Shown in pieces: positions 53,587 to 64,000 of a stretch of 64,000 nt of DNA; position 1 is the first letter of the stretch, and the number at the start of each line of letters is the position of its first letter. The DNA is taken from contig JADWQD010000006.1 of assembly GCA_016110215.1 (NCBI GenBank), forward strand, positions 372,001-436,000, given 5' to 3'. The position numbers were made by a program, and so were the translations under genes. The DNA comes from Capronia americana. Lineage: Eukaryota; Ascomycota; Eurotiomycetes; Chaetothyriales; Herpotrichiellaceae. The notes beneath the pieces are model-generated. The model did no database searches and was not told the DNA's origin. It worked only from the letters and a program-made list of their open reading frames with translations.

Positions 53587-54624
53587 TCACCCATTTACAT
53601 CCCTCACAGCGCCGGTTCTAGCTCTTTCTGAGGTTTGCTTTTGCAATTCTCGGCGACCAGGGCTGCTCATGAAGGATGCCCAACGGTCTAAACACTCTTG
53701 TCCAACTGGGTTGGATAGGGAAAGGACGAGGAAATCATGAGGCATGCCTTCGTAGATTTCGAGAGCCACTTCAACGCCTTGCTCCGCCATGCTCTTCGCG
53801 ATGAGAATGCTGCCGTCCGCAAGACATTCCTGCCCTATGCTAAGCCAGACCTTCGTAGGACAACCCCTCCACACTTTCGCAGTAACTAGAGACACAAGTG
53901 GATGGCTCAAGAGCGGCGCTGTGGCATACACGTAGTGACAAGGTGGCGTGGGGGGCCAGATTGCATCCTGGACATATCTCGACCGAGGTACTGGGGCAGC
54001 GCAGGAGAAGGAATGACATCGAACTTCAAGTTTGCTGTCTCAGATGGTAATGATCTTGTGAGGTCTATGAATCCCGAATGCGTGGCAATGGCTTTGGAAA
54101 ACGGCAACAGCACATCCTTTTCATTCCGGCGAATGGTGGCTAGGCTGCCGTGCGCTTGCCGTTGCAATTCAAGGATGAGCTGCAGGAGTGCGACGGCAAG
54201 GGTCGCGCCTGAGCTGTCACCACAGATGCAGATAGAGGTGGACGCTATTGCAGCATGTCGACTCTTCTTGGAAGGATAGAGCAGCGGAAGATAGACGACA
54301 AAGAGGTCGACGAGTGCATCGGGGAAAGTGTGTTGAGGCGACAGGCGATACGCCATGGCGAAGCCCCTGGGGATTGATTGCCTCCGAACTGCTAGCGCCG
54401 CTGCCTATTCGTACAAAACTGCTCTTACGTCATGAGCCGTTGTCGATGGCGTCGATAATGCTCAGGCGAGAGTTGGGCGATGGTCCGGAGACCAAAATTC
54501 TGCGCGGCCATTCAGCCCCGATGAAAACACCCTTCTCTGCAGTTCGGGTAATGGTCGACTGTGCGGAAAAGTCTGTACAGAGAGGAGAGAGACAAAGCTC
54601 GTGATCGCCGGGCTCAAGGTGCAA
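53587..54624 (-). pseudogene. Broken HSL-type alpha/beta-hydrolase (esterase/lipase) gene
   Basis: The minus strand encodes most of a hormone-sensitive-lipase-type esterase: YRLSPQHTFPDALVDLF, the nucleophile motif GDSSGATLA, THSGFIDLTRSLPSE, then YVYATAPLLSHPLVS, LSIGQECLADGS (Asp site) and YEGMPHDF (His site). Two breaks are seen. A frameshift near 53970-53980 separates the nucleophile half from the Asp/His half, and there is no intron there. An in-frame TAG near 54404 lies just upstream of YRLSPQ. The HGG oxyanion region expected further upstream is not recognisable. Related sequence may extend to about 55114. A sequencing error could explain one break but hardly all. Confidence 0.75.
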
Positions 54625-55345
54625 TTTGAGTATGGTCTCATCGAATACAGAAAAGAAGACGGGTGACGAGGCGCGGTACGAGAGGACTTCTTAAGGGTTA
54701 GAGAAGGTGCTCTTCCGTGGGAAAGTGTGAGAAGATCCATCGAGATCCTTGCTGCGCGTCCCTCAGGCGCCACGCTTGGGGCAGTGAAGGCATCCATTCT
54801 TTCGGTGAATGCACGATTTCGTTGTTTCTGAAGGGGACCGATTCAGGTCCTCCTGAACCTGGCATGAGTGGGAAGTCAAGTCCGCAACGAGCGAAGACCA
54901 GGGTCGGCGTTCTTGGCACCGAAGGAAAACCATCTCCAAAAGCGGCGGCGCCAACCGCCATATTCGGAGGGAAATTTCCCTGCAACTTGCGTTTATCTGT
55001 AAATATCCTGCGGAGCGTAGCGTAGCAGGATAAACAAATAGAGAATGCGCTAGGCCTGTAATAGAGAACAATCCACCCAGCGATGCGGGCGTGAACCTCG
55101 GCTTCTCGGGGCATTTTACCACGCCGGGACGTCGACTACAAGCATTGATTTCCCCCCGACGGCCCCAGAGTACCGGCGAAGCCGGCCGCCTGAGCCTCGT
55201 CCCGATCGGGGGCGAGCTGGGCGTGAATTCACCTCGTCTTGGCTGCTGTAGCACCTGATGCGCACTGCTCGAACCACATCTTTTGCCTGCCTTCATTTCG
55301 CTAGGATCTGATTGCAACTATTTCAAAAAACATAACGAAATCAAA
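54625..55345. other. Region between broken esterase and basic protein gene
   Basis: May hold the unrecognisable N-terminal part of the esterase pseudogene (open minus frame to 55114) and the promoter of the gene at 55346. Confidence 0.35.
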
Positions 55346-56158
55346 ATGCCCATTACAACAAGAAGTAAGAGCAATCTCCAGCAGACGCACCTGGAAGATT
55401 TCGAGGACAAGCCCGTGAAAGAGAAAGCCAACATTTCCAAGTCCCGACGACGGCCAAGCACTCCGGAAACCACGAACACCAAGACAAGTGCGAAGCGCAA
55501 GCAACCTGGAGACGAGGAAAAGCCTCCGAAAACTGCTCGGCCGACCAAGAAGCAGAAGCAGAAGCAGGCCTCGATCAAACCTGATGAAGACGTCACACCC
55601 GCCGAAGACAACAAACCCGTCATCATAAATCGCGCGCCGGTGTTACAACTATGGGCCGCGTGTGTTGCGCAGAAGCTATACCCCAAATTGTCCTGGGCCA
55701 CGCATTTGAGCATCGGCTCCGCGATATCCACGCTATGCGCGATTTCCAAGGGTCGTGCCATCGGCGCGATTGAACAGGCGGCAGACGACCCAGAAAAGAA
55801 AGCGGAGAAGGAAAAGAGGAAACGGTCCGCTGAGAAGGAAGCCAATGATGAAGTGGAAGTCATGTCCTTCAAGCTGTTGTTAAAGGATGGCAATGCGATC
55901 GTTTCTGGGAAGCCGCAAAAGGCCAACGAGACGCTGTTGATCAAGAAATATGGGGAGGCCGACTATAAGAGGACGAAGGCGGCGATGGAGGAAGCAATTG
56001 ACGGTTTCGAAGCAAAGGCTAAGAAGGGGGAGTTGAACAGAACCGCTTTCCACATGTATGAGGAGTTCCGGCCGAGCGTGCAGTATGGCCAGGGCGGCTG
56101 GGGTAAGAAGGGAGAACTGAGGCTGGAGAAAATCAGGGAGCTTGCCGAGAGGCGGTGA
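55346..56158 (+). CDS. Basic, probably nuclear, conserved-type hypothetical protein
   Basis: A single-exon, 270-residue protein starting MPITTRSKSN. Residues 1-95 are Lys/Arg/Thr/Pro-rich with nuclear-localisation-like clusters (SKSRRRPS, TKKQKQKQ). Residues about 100-150 form a hydrophobic helical block (APVLQLWAACVAQKLYPKL, SIGSAISTLCAISKGRAIG). A charged coiled segment follows (EKKAEKEKRKRSAEKE), then a Phe/Leu-containing C-terminal domain ending GGWGKKGELRLEKIRELAERR. I recognise no named family. The globular APVLQLWA block and the short, conserved-looking tail suggest a real protein rather than a random frame. Confidence 0.78.
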   Translation: MPITTRSKSNLQQTHLEDFEDKPVKEKANISKSRRRPSTPETTNTKTSAKRKQPGDEEKPPKTARPTKKQKQKQASIKPDEDVTPAEDNKPVIINRAPVLQLWAACVAQKLYPKLSWATHLSIGSAISTLCAISKGRAIGAIEQAADDPEKKAEKEKRKRSAEKEANDEVEVMSFKLLLKDGNAIVSGKPQKANETLLIKKYGEADYKRTKAAMEEAIDGFEAKAKKGELNRTAFHMYEEFRPSVQYGQGGWGKKGELRLEKIRELAERR

Positions 56159-56708
56159 TTCGGGGTGGGAGCAGCTGTAGTATCGGGAGGCATGCTTGGA
56201 AACACGTTGGATGCTGTAGTTGGGTTATGGATTGCATGTTGGACTTGTGCATCTCATCTCAGCAACGCACCAGCAATGCACGAAGGGAGTCCGAGTAGGT
56301 AATTATCGCACGCCCCCGAATGTGGGCATAAATTGGCCGAGTTCCAATCCATGAACGGACGAGGACGCATCGACCTACTTTGATGCAACTTGCCAGGAGA
56401 GCACATGAATGTGTCTTCGGTGTCGTTTGGTGTGCTCTTGACGTTGCCTTGTCGATATCAGTGACTCTTGCGCAAAGGGTGGGATAAATGACGCGTTTCA
56501 CAGACGGATTTCGTTATGCGGTGCGTGCCTGCCCAGCCAAGCGGAATAAATTAATCCCGAGTTCCATCCGGTTGGGGACGCGTCGACCGAGACTACAATC
56601 GGTCCTCCAGGTTTCTTCTCTTTCCTGGTTACGATTAAATTACGGAGAAACCCCTCAACAACGATTAGGTTACTTTGTGAAGGCTCTCAGGGTGAAGAGT
56701 CTCATAAA
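56159..56708. other. Intergenic region upstream of arylsulfatase
   Basis: 550 bp, no gene or repeat recognised. Confidence 0.4.
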
Positions 56709-58514
56709 ATGGCGGTGCCGCCTCAGGAATCGGCCGCGCCCAAGCGGCCAAATTTCCTGATCATCGTCGCCGACGATTTGGGGTTTTCGGATGTTGGCGC
56801 GTTTGGGGGAGAGATCAAGACTCCTAACATTGACGGCCTGGCACGTGAAGGTCTCAGATTTACGGATTTCCATGCCGCAGCCGCGTGCTCTCCCACTCGC
56901 TCAATGCTGCTGAGCGGCACGGACAACCGCAAGTGCTGCCCTTGGATTGACGGCATTCCCCAGGCCTGGTGTGCTGATTCGGTTCTTTAGACATTGCCGG
57001 CTTGGGGACGATGATCGAAGCGATAAAGGAGTTTCAGAAGGGTCAGCCGGGCTATGAAGGATATTTAAACGACCGCGTGGCAGCATTACCCGAACTCCTT
57101 CAAGGTGCTGGGTACTTCACCCTCATGTCGGGGAAATGGCATTTGGGAATGACGCCAGACCGTTACCCTTCGAAGAAAGGGTTCGATCGCTCATTCAGCC
57201 TGCTTCCAGTATGGTACTTCCCGCAATGTCAGTCTCCTTTCCTGACCATCGTAGGGCGGCGCGAACCATTACGGCTGGGAGCCACAGGTCCAAGAAAAGG
57301 TGCCTGGTCTCCTTAAACGGAACGGTACCTTTTATGCGGAAGGCGATTCACCCGTATCTGTGACCGATTTAGGCGCAGATTTCTATTCGTCACATTCTTT
57401 CACGACAAAGCTGCTGCAGTATTTCGAGGAACGGGATGAAGACCAGAAACGAAAACCGTTCTTTGCTTACCTACCGTTCTCTGCACCTCACTGGCCGTTA
57501 CAAGCCCCGGACGAAGATCGCCGAGATTACCGAGGCCTATACGACGAAGGTCCGGACGTGTTGCGGCAAAAGCGCCTCAGGAGTCTCGAAGACCTTGGCA
57601 TCATTACTCCACAGACCAAAGCCCACGAGGTATTTGCGCTACCGCTCGACAAGCCGCTAAGCAAGGAATGGGGCGAGTTGACCGCGGACGAGAAGAAGTT
57701 CTCGTCCAGGACGATGGAGGTTTTCGCAGCGATGGTGCAGAACATGGATAAGAACATCGGCCGTGTTATTTCGTACCTCAAATCAAGCGGAGAGTACGAC
57801 AACACCGTGATTATGTTCATGTCGGACAATGGCGCCGAAGGTTTGCTGCTGGAGGCATATCCCGTCGTGAACGAGAACATCTTCGACTATATTGACCGGT
57901 ATTACGACAACAGTTACGAGAACATGGGTCGAAAGAACTCCTATATCTGGTATGGCCCGCGGTGGGCATCGGCAGGCATGGCGCCACTCAGACTATACAA
58001 GTCGTTTTCATCAGAGGGCGGTATCAGAGTACCATTCATCTTGAGGTACCCGCCATTGACAGATTCGCGGGCCGGTGAGCTGGATCGGTCTTTCGCAACG
58101 GTGATGGACATCGCCCCTACACTTCTTGCACTGGCAGGCGCACAGCACCCGGGAGCAACTTACAAGGGGCGGCCTGTTGTCCCAATCCGAGGGCAATCGT
58201 GGTTGCCATATTTGACCGACCCGGCAAAGAAACAGTATATCCACGGGGAGGACTCGGTTGTGGGATGGGAGCTTTTCGACCGGCAAGCCCTGCGAAAGGG
58301 AAATTGGAAAGCCGTCATGATACCCAAGCCCTTTGGGCCTGGGAAATGGCAATTATATGACCTGCAGCAAGACCCTGGAGAAACTGCCGACCTGGGAGCA
58401 ACCCATCCGGACAAGCTACAGGAACTTTTAAAGCATTGGGACGAGTATTGCAAAGAGGTGGGAGTTGTCGATGCAGCGCCGCAGTTTGGGACTCTTAAAG
58501 TAGATGAAAGCTAG
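56709..58514 (+). CDS. Arylsulfatase-type sulfatase
   Basis: Hydrolyses sulfate esters. Exons are 56709-56928, 56991-57208 and 57255-58514, giving 565 residues. Intron 1 starts with GC (GCAAGT) and ends TTAG; only this donor keeps the frame through TDN-HIAGLG. Seen: NFLIIVADDLGFSDVG (metal-binding Asp pair), the formylglycine motif CSPTR within ACSPTRSML, the Lys/His block SGKWHLGM, FAYLPFSAPHWPLQ, MSDNGAEG (metal ligands Asp-Asn), and WELFDRQALRKGNWK. All catalytic elements are present. No signal peptide is seen, so it is probably intracellular. Such enzymes release sulfate from aromatic or alkyl sulfates during sulfur limitation. The neighbours give no pathway clue. Confidence 0.93.
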
Positions 58515-59145
58515 GTCGGCATTGGTACGCCGATTCTCAGGTTTCTTGCCCTGCCCAAGTCAAGTGGTCCAGCCGACCTCCTGACAATACCTAAGCTTCG
58601 GCCGTGTGCTTATCGCCGAGCGGGACTGGCCCTAGGCCTTCCGGCAGTCAAGCGAGGGGGTTCCGCCAGCATTTGGATTAGTGAGGGGTCGTCGATTTCA
58701 CTTTCCCCCGGTTTCGCTGAGCCCCACGCTTTTCTCTCACGGAAGCTGATCTGTACTCGTACTCGTAGGCACGACCCATGTGTCCATTTTCCTTGCCGAA
58801 CAGGAAGCTTTTCCAGAGCCCATCCACCTCCATTGTGGCCTCCACACTTTTTCTCTGCGAGCCCTCCGAGATAAGGTTCATATCTCAATCAGGGCCGATG
58901 GACTCCCACTTTCTTAGTCAGCCCTTGCTGAACCCGGCAGTGATGTTAAAGGAGGTTGCTGCACCACTAACTATTTCAAAAACGATACAAGAAACCACAT
59001 ATTTCGTGCTGTTCCAACACTGTCAGTGACTCTGCTCGTTTAGATAGCAATATCGACATCGTTGAAAGGTATCTAAGGTGTTGGTTGCTAGCGCCGCGTT
59101 CATCAGTCACATCTCTCTTCAAATAGCAGCAAGCACGCAAGCAAT
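58515..59145. other. Intergenic region upstream of cupin gene
   Basis: 630 bp, nothing recognised. Confidence 0.4.
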
Positions 59146-59771
59146 ATGACGGATTCAGGGACTGTCGTTCAAGGTCTGCCAAAGTTTGCCCGCCACATCA
59201 CGACGCACAATGCAGAGGGCATAGCCGTATTCGAGACTTCTGACCCCGCCAAGCCGACGCCGTCGAGCCCATCTGGCCCCGGATCACTGCCACCTGATCC
59301 GTCATGGTCCAATTTCCCCAACTCGGGCTTCGGCCTAGGCTACGCGACGGATGCCATGCCGCCCGACTTCAACGGCAACGCCGATCTGGCGACCTACAAC
59401 AAATACCAGCAGCAGCATCCAGGCATCGTTATCAAAGGGGGCTCGGTGTTCCGTGTCGTCGACATGGCGCCTGGGGCGGAATCGCCAATGCATCGCACGG
59501 TAAGTCTGTCAAACTCACCTAGACTACGTTACTCAACATGGAACAGGTCTCCATCGACTATGGGGTCATTCTCGAAGGTGAGATCGAGCTAGAGCTGGAC
59601 TCTGGAGAGAAGAGGATCTTGAAGAGAGGGGACCTGTTCGTGCAGAGAGGAACCATGCACAAGTGGAAGAATACGAGTGAGTCGCAGCCGGTGAGACTTG
59701 TGGCAGTGCAGCTGGAGAGCAAGGAGTTGGAGGTTGAAGGGAAGGGAGCCTTGAAAGAAGAGTTTCGATAG
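59146..59771 (+). CDS. Cupin-domain protein
   Basis: A 192-residue protein from exons 59146-59499 and 59547-59771 (47-bp GT-AG intron). The C-terminal half is a single cupin: MAPGAESPMHRTVSIDYGVI (motif 1, His and acidic ligands), LEGEIELELDSGEKRILKRG and GDLFVQRGTMHKWKN (motif 2 with His). The N-terminal half is Pro/Ser-rich and ends KGGSVFRVVD. Small fungal cupins of this kind are often found near oxygenase or biosynthetic genes, and no specific reaction is assigned. The residues for metal binding appear to be present. Confidence 0.85.
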
Positions 59772-60408
59772 TAGTCGCGCTGTTCACGGTGTGGCCATAC
59801 GAGTAGCGGGTATATCCATCTCGGATATGGTCTCCGAGATATCGATCGTGAAGGGAAACACCCAGGAAACAACCCACGAACACTATCTCCTATCTCCTGG
59901 GCGTTCTTACAAATTCTCAAGATGAATTCTGAATTCGCGTCCACAGACAGCGGACGACGGCGTTGGCCCCGGCACAAGAGCGGACGTCCCGATCATCGGT
60001 CGCAACGCTTCCAGAGCCGACCGTGCCCCTTGCAGTGGTGGCGATGTTTGTTTCTGGCCCACGAGAACGAATAGCGTCATCTCGACATCATGATTTGGTG
60101 CTTGACCTTGCCCACTGGCCTGGACAAATCACGCGAGCCGGTTCCCATCCAATTAGTAATTGACCACAGTCGGCGGCCAATCTCCGGATTTTGGGCCTGC
60201 TGTATCCGGGAAATGCTCTCGCAACAAATACAAGCCCCCCGGTGGTGGAGTCGGTGATAGCCCATATCCGTTGTTGAGGGGTTGTTGAGAAAGGGAATTG
60301 AGAGTCGAGTTAAGTCGCCATGCCGGAGCCAATCTAAACGTCATTTGAAGCGTAACCCCGCCAAACACCAATTTTTTCCCTTTTTCACTTCTACCTCACT
60401 TCCATTTC
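59772..60408. other. Intergenic region upstream of AKR gene
   Basis: No gene is seen. The plus-strand T/C-rich stretch near 60372-60400 is a typical leader. Confidence 0.4.
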
Positions 60409-61741
60409 ATGCAGTCGTTGTCGAGAGCGACTTCAGGAAAACTCAAACTCATACCCCGTTATCCAAGAAGTGCAATCCTCCATCAACCTCATATCCGAAC
60501 CAGATCATTCGCAGACATGGCTGTCCGATCCTCTTTCGACCCCAAGGACATGGTATGTTGTCGCGACGAGCCCATCCTGTTACGCGCTGGCTCGACTGCT
60601 AACGCTATCATCAGGTGTTCCGTCACCTCGGTCCTACTGGGCTGAAGGTCTCAGTGTTTTCTCTGGGTAGGGCTGATTCCAAATGCTCAAAGTGAATGCG
60701 AGACTGATGGGTTGTTTTGACAGGTGGCTGGCTCACCTACGGTGGAACTCAGAAGGGCAACATTGTCAAGGAGTACGTCGGGGACCCTACCCTGGGTTCG
60801 TCAAGATCTTGCTGACAGCGTGGTGCAGATGCCTGCAGACAGCGTGGGATCACGGCATCAACTTCTTCGACACGGCAGAGACGTACGCCAACGGCCAATC
60901 CGAGATTGAGATGGGCAATGCTCTCAAGGAGCTCGACTGGCCCCGGGACGAATATGTCTTGTCAACCAAGATTTTCTTCGGGACTGGCCGCAAGGAGCCC
61001 AACACCCGTGGTCTCTCGCGCAAACACGTCGTAGAAGGTCTCAAGAGCTCCCTCGAGCGTCTTCAACAACCATATGTCGACATTGTCCTGGCCCACCGAC
61101 CGGACTACGCCACCCCGATGAAGGAGATCGTCGAGGGCTTCACCCAGGTCATCCGAAACCTCAACCTAGCCTATTACTGGGGCACTTCTGAATGGTCCGC
61201 GGCTCAGATCATCGAGGCGACCCTCATTGCTGAGAAGTACAATCTCATTGCCCCGATCGCGGAGCAGCCCCAATACAACGCCTTTCACCGTCAACGCTTC
61301 GAGGTCGAGTACGCACCACTATACCAAGAGTACAAGTACGGCACGACAATCTGGTCCCCGCTAGCCTCCGGTCTCTTGACCGGCAAGTACAACGACGGTA
61401 TCCCCGAGGGCTCTCGTTTCGCAAACCACAAGGACTTCTTTGGCAGCACGGTCGAGCAGCTCCAGAAGCCGGAAGGCAAGGCCAAGATTGAAAAGGTCAA
61501 GAAGCTGACCAAGATTGCCGAGCGATTGGGTGGCAACACCACCCAGCTGGCACTGGCCTGGGCTGCGAAGAACCCCAATGTCAGCACCGTCATCCTGGGC
61601 GCCACCAAGGTCGAACAGATCGTGGACAACTGCAAGGCGCTCAAAATCCTAGAGAAGCTGGACGACAAGGTCATGGAAGAGATTGAGGAGATCCTGGACA
61701 ACAAGCCTGCAGCACCCGCCAACTTTGGCCGATCGAGGTAG
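60409..61741 (+). CDS. Aldo-keto reductase, Kv-channel beta-subunit type (AKR6-like), two in-frame starts
   Basis: An NADPH-dependent aldo-keto reductase. Exons run to 60552 (from ATG 60409 or 60517), then 60615-60666, 60724-60772 and 60829-61741, all GT-AG. From ATG 60517 the product is 349 residues, the family norm, starting MAVRSSFDPKDM. Seen: LGPTGLKVSVFSLGGWLTYGG, INFFDTAETYANGQSE (catalytic Asp/Tyr), the Lys in LSTKIFFG, VDIVLAHRPD (His), WGTSEWSA, WSPLASGLLTGKYN and VSTVILGATKVEQI (cofactor site). An upstream ATG at 60409 is in frame and adds 36 residues rich in Arg, Lys, Ser and Leu without acidic residues (MQSLSRATSGKLKLIPRYPR), which resembles a mitochondrial presequence. The range given includes this extension. 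Confidence 0.9.
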
Positions 61742-64000
61742 GCAGGCTTCTTTTCAGATTCTGCTGTTGGTTGGAGGGGCCGAGCATTCGTACCTGCCAA
61801 GATATTGGCGAAGGGTTTTCATGTCCATCGGCTGATTCGACATACATAGACGCGAATGGCGCCAGAGGTCGGCCAAGTTGTAGAGAATGGGCACTCAAGA
61901 ATTATTAACCAAGTTAGAGACGGTCACTTACAATCAAAATTTACGGGCGGTCTTCTTTATCCCAATTACGGTGCCACTACCGCCCCAGTGCTGGCGACCG
62001 GGGACTCTGAAATGGGTGTATGCGTGTCCAAGGGTTTGTTTCCCAACTTCCCCAACTTCCTTCCCAATATTCCCAATATTCCCAATATTCCCATATTCTC
62101 ATATTCCCAACTTTTAAAATTACCCAAGTTTCCCGTGGTGTGGTGTTTAGCTTCCCCTTGCTTTTTGTTTCTCTGGTCTGCGTTGTCATTTCTACCTCTC
62201 CAGCTTCGACAACACTGGCCATTCATTCCGTTAGGAAACCCCAGCTGTTCACTCCCACACAAACAGACAACCGACGACCGACGACGGAAGAGCCAGCTCC
62301 TCATATGCTCGTTCCACGCATCCAAAGCATTAATCGACATTCATCTCTGGAACCATTATCCTAACTAATGCGTTTCTTTACTTCCCTTTCGAACCAAGTT
62401 AAGTCTCGGGTCATCATTTCTTCGTGGTCCCGAGGCGAATACTGAGGCGAATCCAGAGGCAGTTTCTTCTGTGTCCGTCTCTCTTTCTCTTCTAGGGCGC
62501 CTCCGATTGTGACCACCGATGAAAAAATGGGTCCACGTCGGAATCCTCCTCAAACTTGGCTTAGGAGTCTCATCCTGTTCTCGAGCTGCTTGACGAGAAA
62601 GTCTCCTCACGCGCAGGCCCCCTCAAACACAACACAAGGATGCCATGCGAACGTCGAAGAAATCAAGCCAGAAATGATAAGCGTATGCATGCTAAGATCC
62701 GTCGCACATGACTTTGAGAGCCCAATGCTACTGGCTTGGATTCGTTCGATCATACGGAAGGAGTGATCGAACCCCCCAGATCACCCCGGAGCGTCCAAGC
62801 TGTAGAATTTGAATCAGGCGGACGTATTTACCCGGTGTCCTGCAGAAAAGGAACACAATCAAGATGTCAGCACCGATGGATGGAACAAGGGCACGCGCAT
62901 GCGTGGATGGTCGTTTTTCTCCAACCAGCGTTATAGCTATCAGCGCCGCGATCTGAAACGGTCAATGTAATGTACATTTGCGGATTCTGTTTCCGTGGCC
63001 TCGGATCATCTTCTCGCTGAAGGCGGGGTTCCACATCCTCCGCTTTAGGATATGGCATGGGACCGACCCATGGGGATCTCGCGTGGCGCGCAGCGATCCA
63101 TGCGGGATGTCGACACCGATAGACCTCGGATTCTGTGCCAATTAATTGCTCCGAGGAGCAGGGATGGTCTGAAGGCCGTGTCGACACGCAGCCCGTATTC
63201 GCTGATGGCTGGCTTGCAGGAACTTGTCACGCAGTTGACAAAACTGACGCTGTTTTCCCAACTCAGATCGAATTTCCTCGGTCGGGGGGCGGGGGGCAGT
63301 AAGGTCCTAGAAAGTTCAAGTTGTTAAGCAGGTGGAAGAACGTTTAGTCGGTACACCACCAGATTAGAGTACAGGCCGACGAGGGATGAAATGTTGTGCA
63401 GAGGAGAAAGCTCTACTGGAGAACACTGAGGCCGGACGAGTTTATGTCGGCTCAAGCAGAGGACAGATGTGGCCATGCTCCGGGCTAGATATTAGGCCTG
63501 CACCTACTGCCTCGGGTATAGAAGCTTCTTGCCGCTGGCTGACGAATCAGGAGTGGCCCACTGTACAATACGAAGCGCCTGGGGACTCGGAGACGGGGAA
63601 GAGGAGCCAGTCTGCTAGTTTCGGGAAAACTGATAAATATATGAAGACCTCGGCGTTTTTCCCAGGTGCTCTCGCAGCTGTGGCTGAACGGGGTCTTCTG
63701 TTATAACTGGCCCCGAATGCGACAGAATCCGGCTAGGACACACAGATTCCATTTTTTGATCGATCCCGCAGTCGACTACGACCATTCGAAAATACCGCGA
63801 TTCTAGTGAGAGGCTGCGGTATTGTTCTAGAGCTGCATCCATCACCCTGCCTCAATACAAGCAGATACTAAACGGCCTAAAATTTACACGAGCTCTCTTT
63901 ACCTATTTTACGCGTCATATTGCGTTACTACTAACCACACAGGCCGGCCAAGGGATATCGATCGCTTGGTGGCTCGTCGAGATGGAGTTTTTCGGAGCAC
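61742..64000. other. Gene-free 2.3 kb at window end
   Basis: No domain is recognised on either strand. Positions 62041-62113 form a CCCAATATT/CCCAACTTC low-complexity tract. Short ORFs are judged to be noise. A gene may begin just beyond the window edge. Confidence 0.45.
62041..62113. repeat. 9-bp low-complexity tract (CCCAATATT type)
   Basis: Tandem CCCAATATT units flanked by CCCAACTTC units. A simple repeat. Confidence 0.8.

Noticed and set aside
53587..53931. Separate small gene from the C-terminal half of the broken esterase
   Set aside because: The frame begins at a GTG inside the esterase fold and lacks the nucleophile. It is the shifted half of the pseudogene, not an independent gene.
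54421..54436. CREB/ATF-like TTACGTCATGAG site near the broken esterase
   Set aside because: It lies inside former coding DNA rather than a promoter and differs from the shared TTACGTGTG motif, so it was not counted with the cluster sites.
62750..62790. Possible tRNA B-box-like GATCGAACC sequence
   Set aside because: No matching A box, acceptor stem or cloverleaf could be formed nearby. No tRNA was found anywhere in the window by eye.

Overview
The window looks like nuclear DNA of a filamentous ascomycete (Pezizomycotina). Genes carry short 44-75 bp GT-AG introns, a few with GC donors. The window holds a HET-domain gene, a bZIP gene with a DUF3425-type C-terminus, DUF3500 and cyanase genes, and a non-LTR retrotransposon relic with C-to-T stops of the kind RIP makes. 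A black-yeast-like Eurotiomycete (Chaetothyriales) would fit, but that is inference. Intron-exon models were built by eye, and each reading frame was checked for closure across every splice.

Layout. 1-4.5 kb: aldehyde dehydrogenase (partial), sugar transporter and SDR. 4.5-7.2 kb: gene-poor. 7.2-25.1 kb: cyanase, a large phospholipase D with a Pro-rich insert, a C2H2 zinc-finger protein, a peroxisomal FMN 2-hydroxyacid oxidase, ALG3, an eIF1A-domain protein, a BSC6-like MFS protein, a secreted DUF4185-like protein and a DUF3500 protein. 26.2-28.2 kb: two adjacent ruined genes, a MoeA/gephyrin-type molybdopterin protein and a fumarylacetoacetate-hydrolase-family protein, followed by an intact gene for a small secreted Cys-rich protein. 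31-38.7 kb: a membrane-anchored LIM-like protein, a HET protein and an F-box-like protein. 39.0-40.8 kb: a degenerate minisatellite next to a decayed LINE. 41.0-54.6 kb: a candidate catabolic cluster. 55.3-61.7 kb: a basic nuclear-type protein, an arylsulfatase, a cupin and a Kv-beta-like aldo-keto reductase. 61.7-64 kb: no gene recognised.

The most interesting region is 41.0-54.6 kb. It holds a DAL5-type transporter, a type-B carboxylesterase, a bZIP regulator, an SDR, a Baeyer-Villiger monooxygenase (BVMO), a second SDR and a broken HSL-type esterase. These supply every step of an uptake, alcohol-to-ketone, ketone-to-ester/lactone, hydrolysis route. The 9-mer TTACGTGTG (ACGT core, as bZIP proteins favour) occurs five times, all in intergenic DNA beside the transporter, carboxylesterase, BVMO and SDR2. 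Two copies share an identical 14-mer, and two lie in a direct repeat in the BVMO/SDR2 divergent promoter. This suggests a self-contained, locally regulated pathway whose substrate is unknown.
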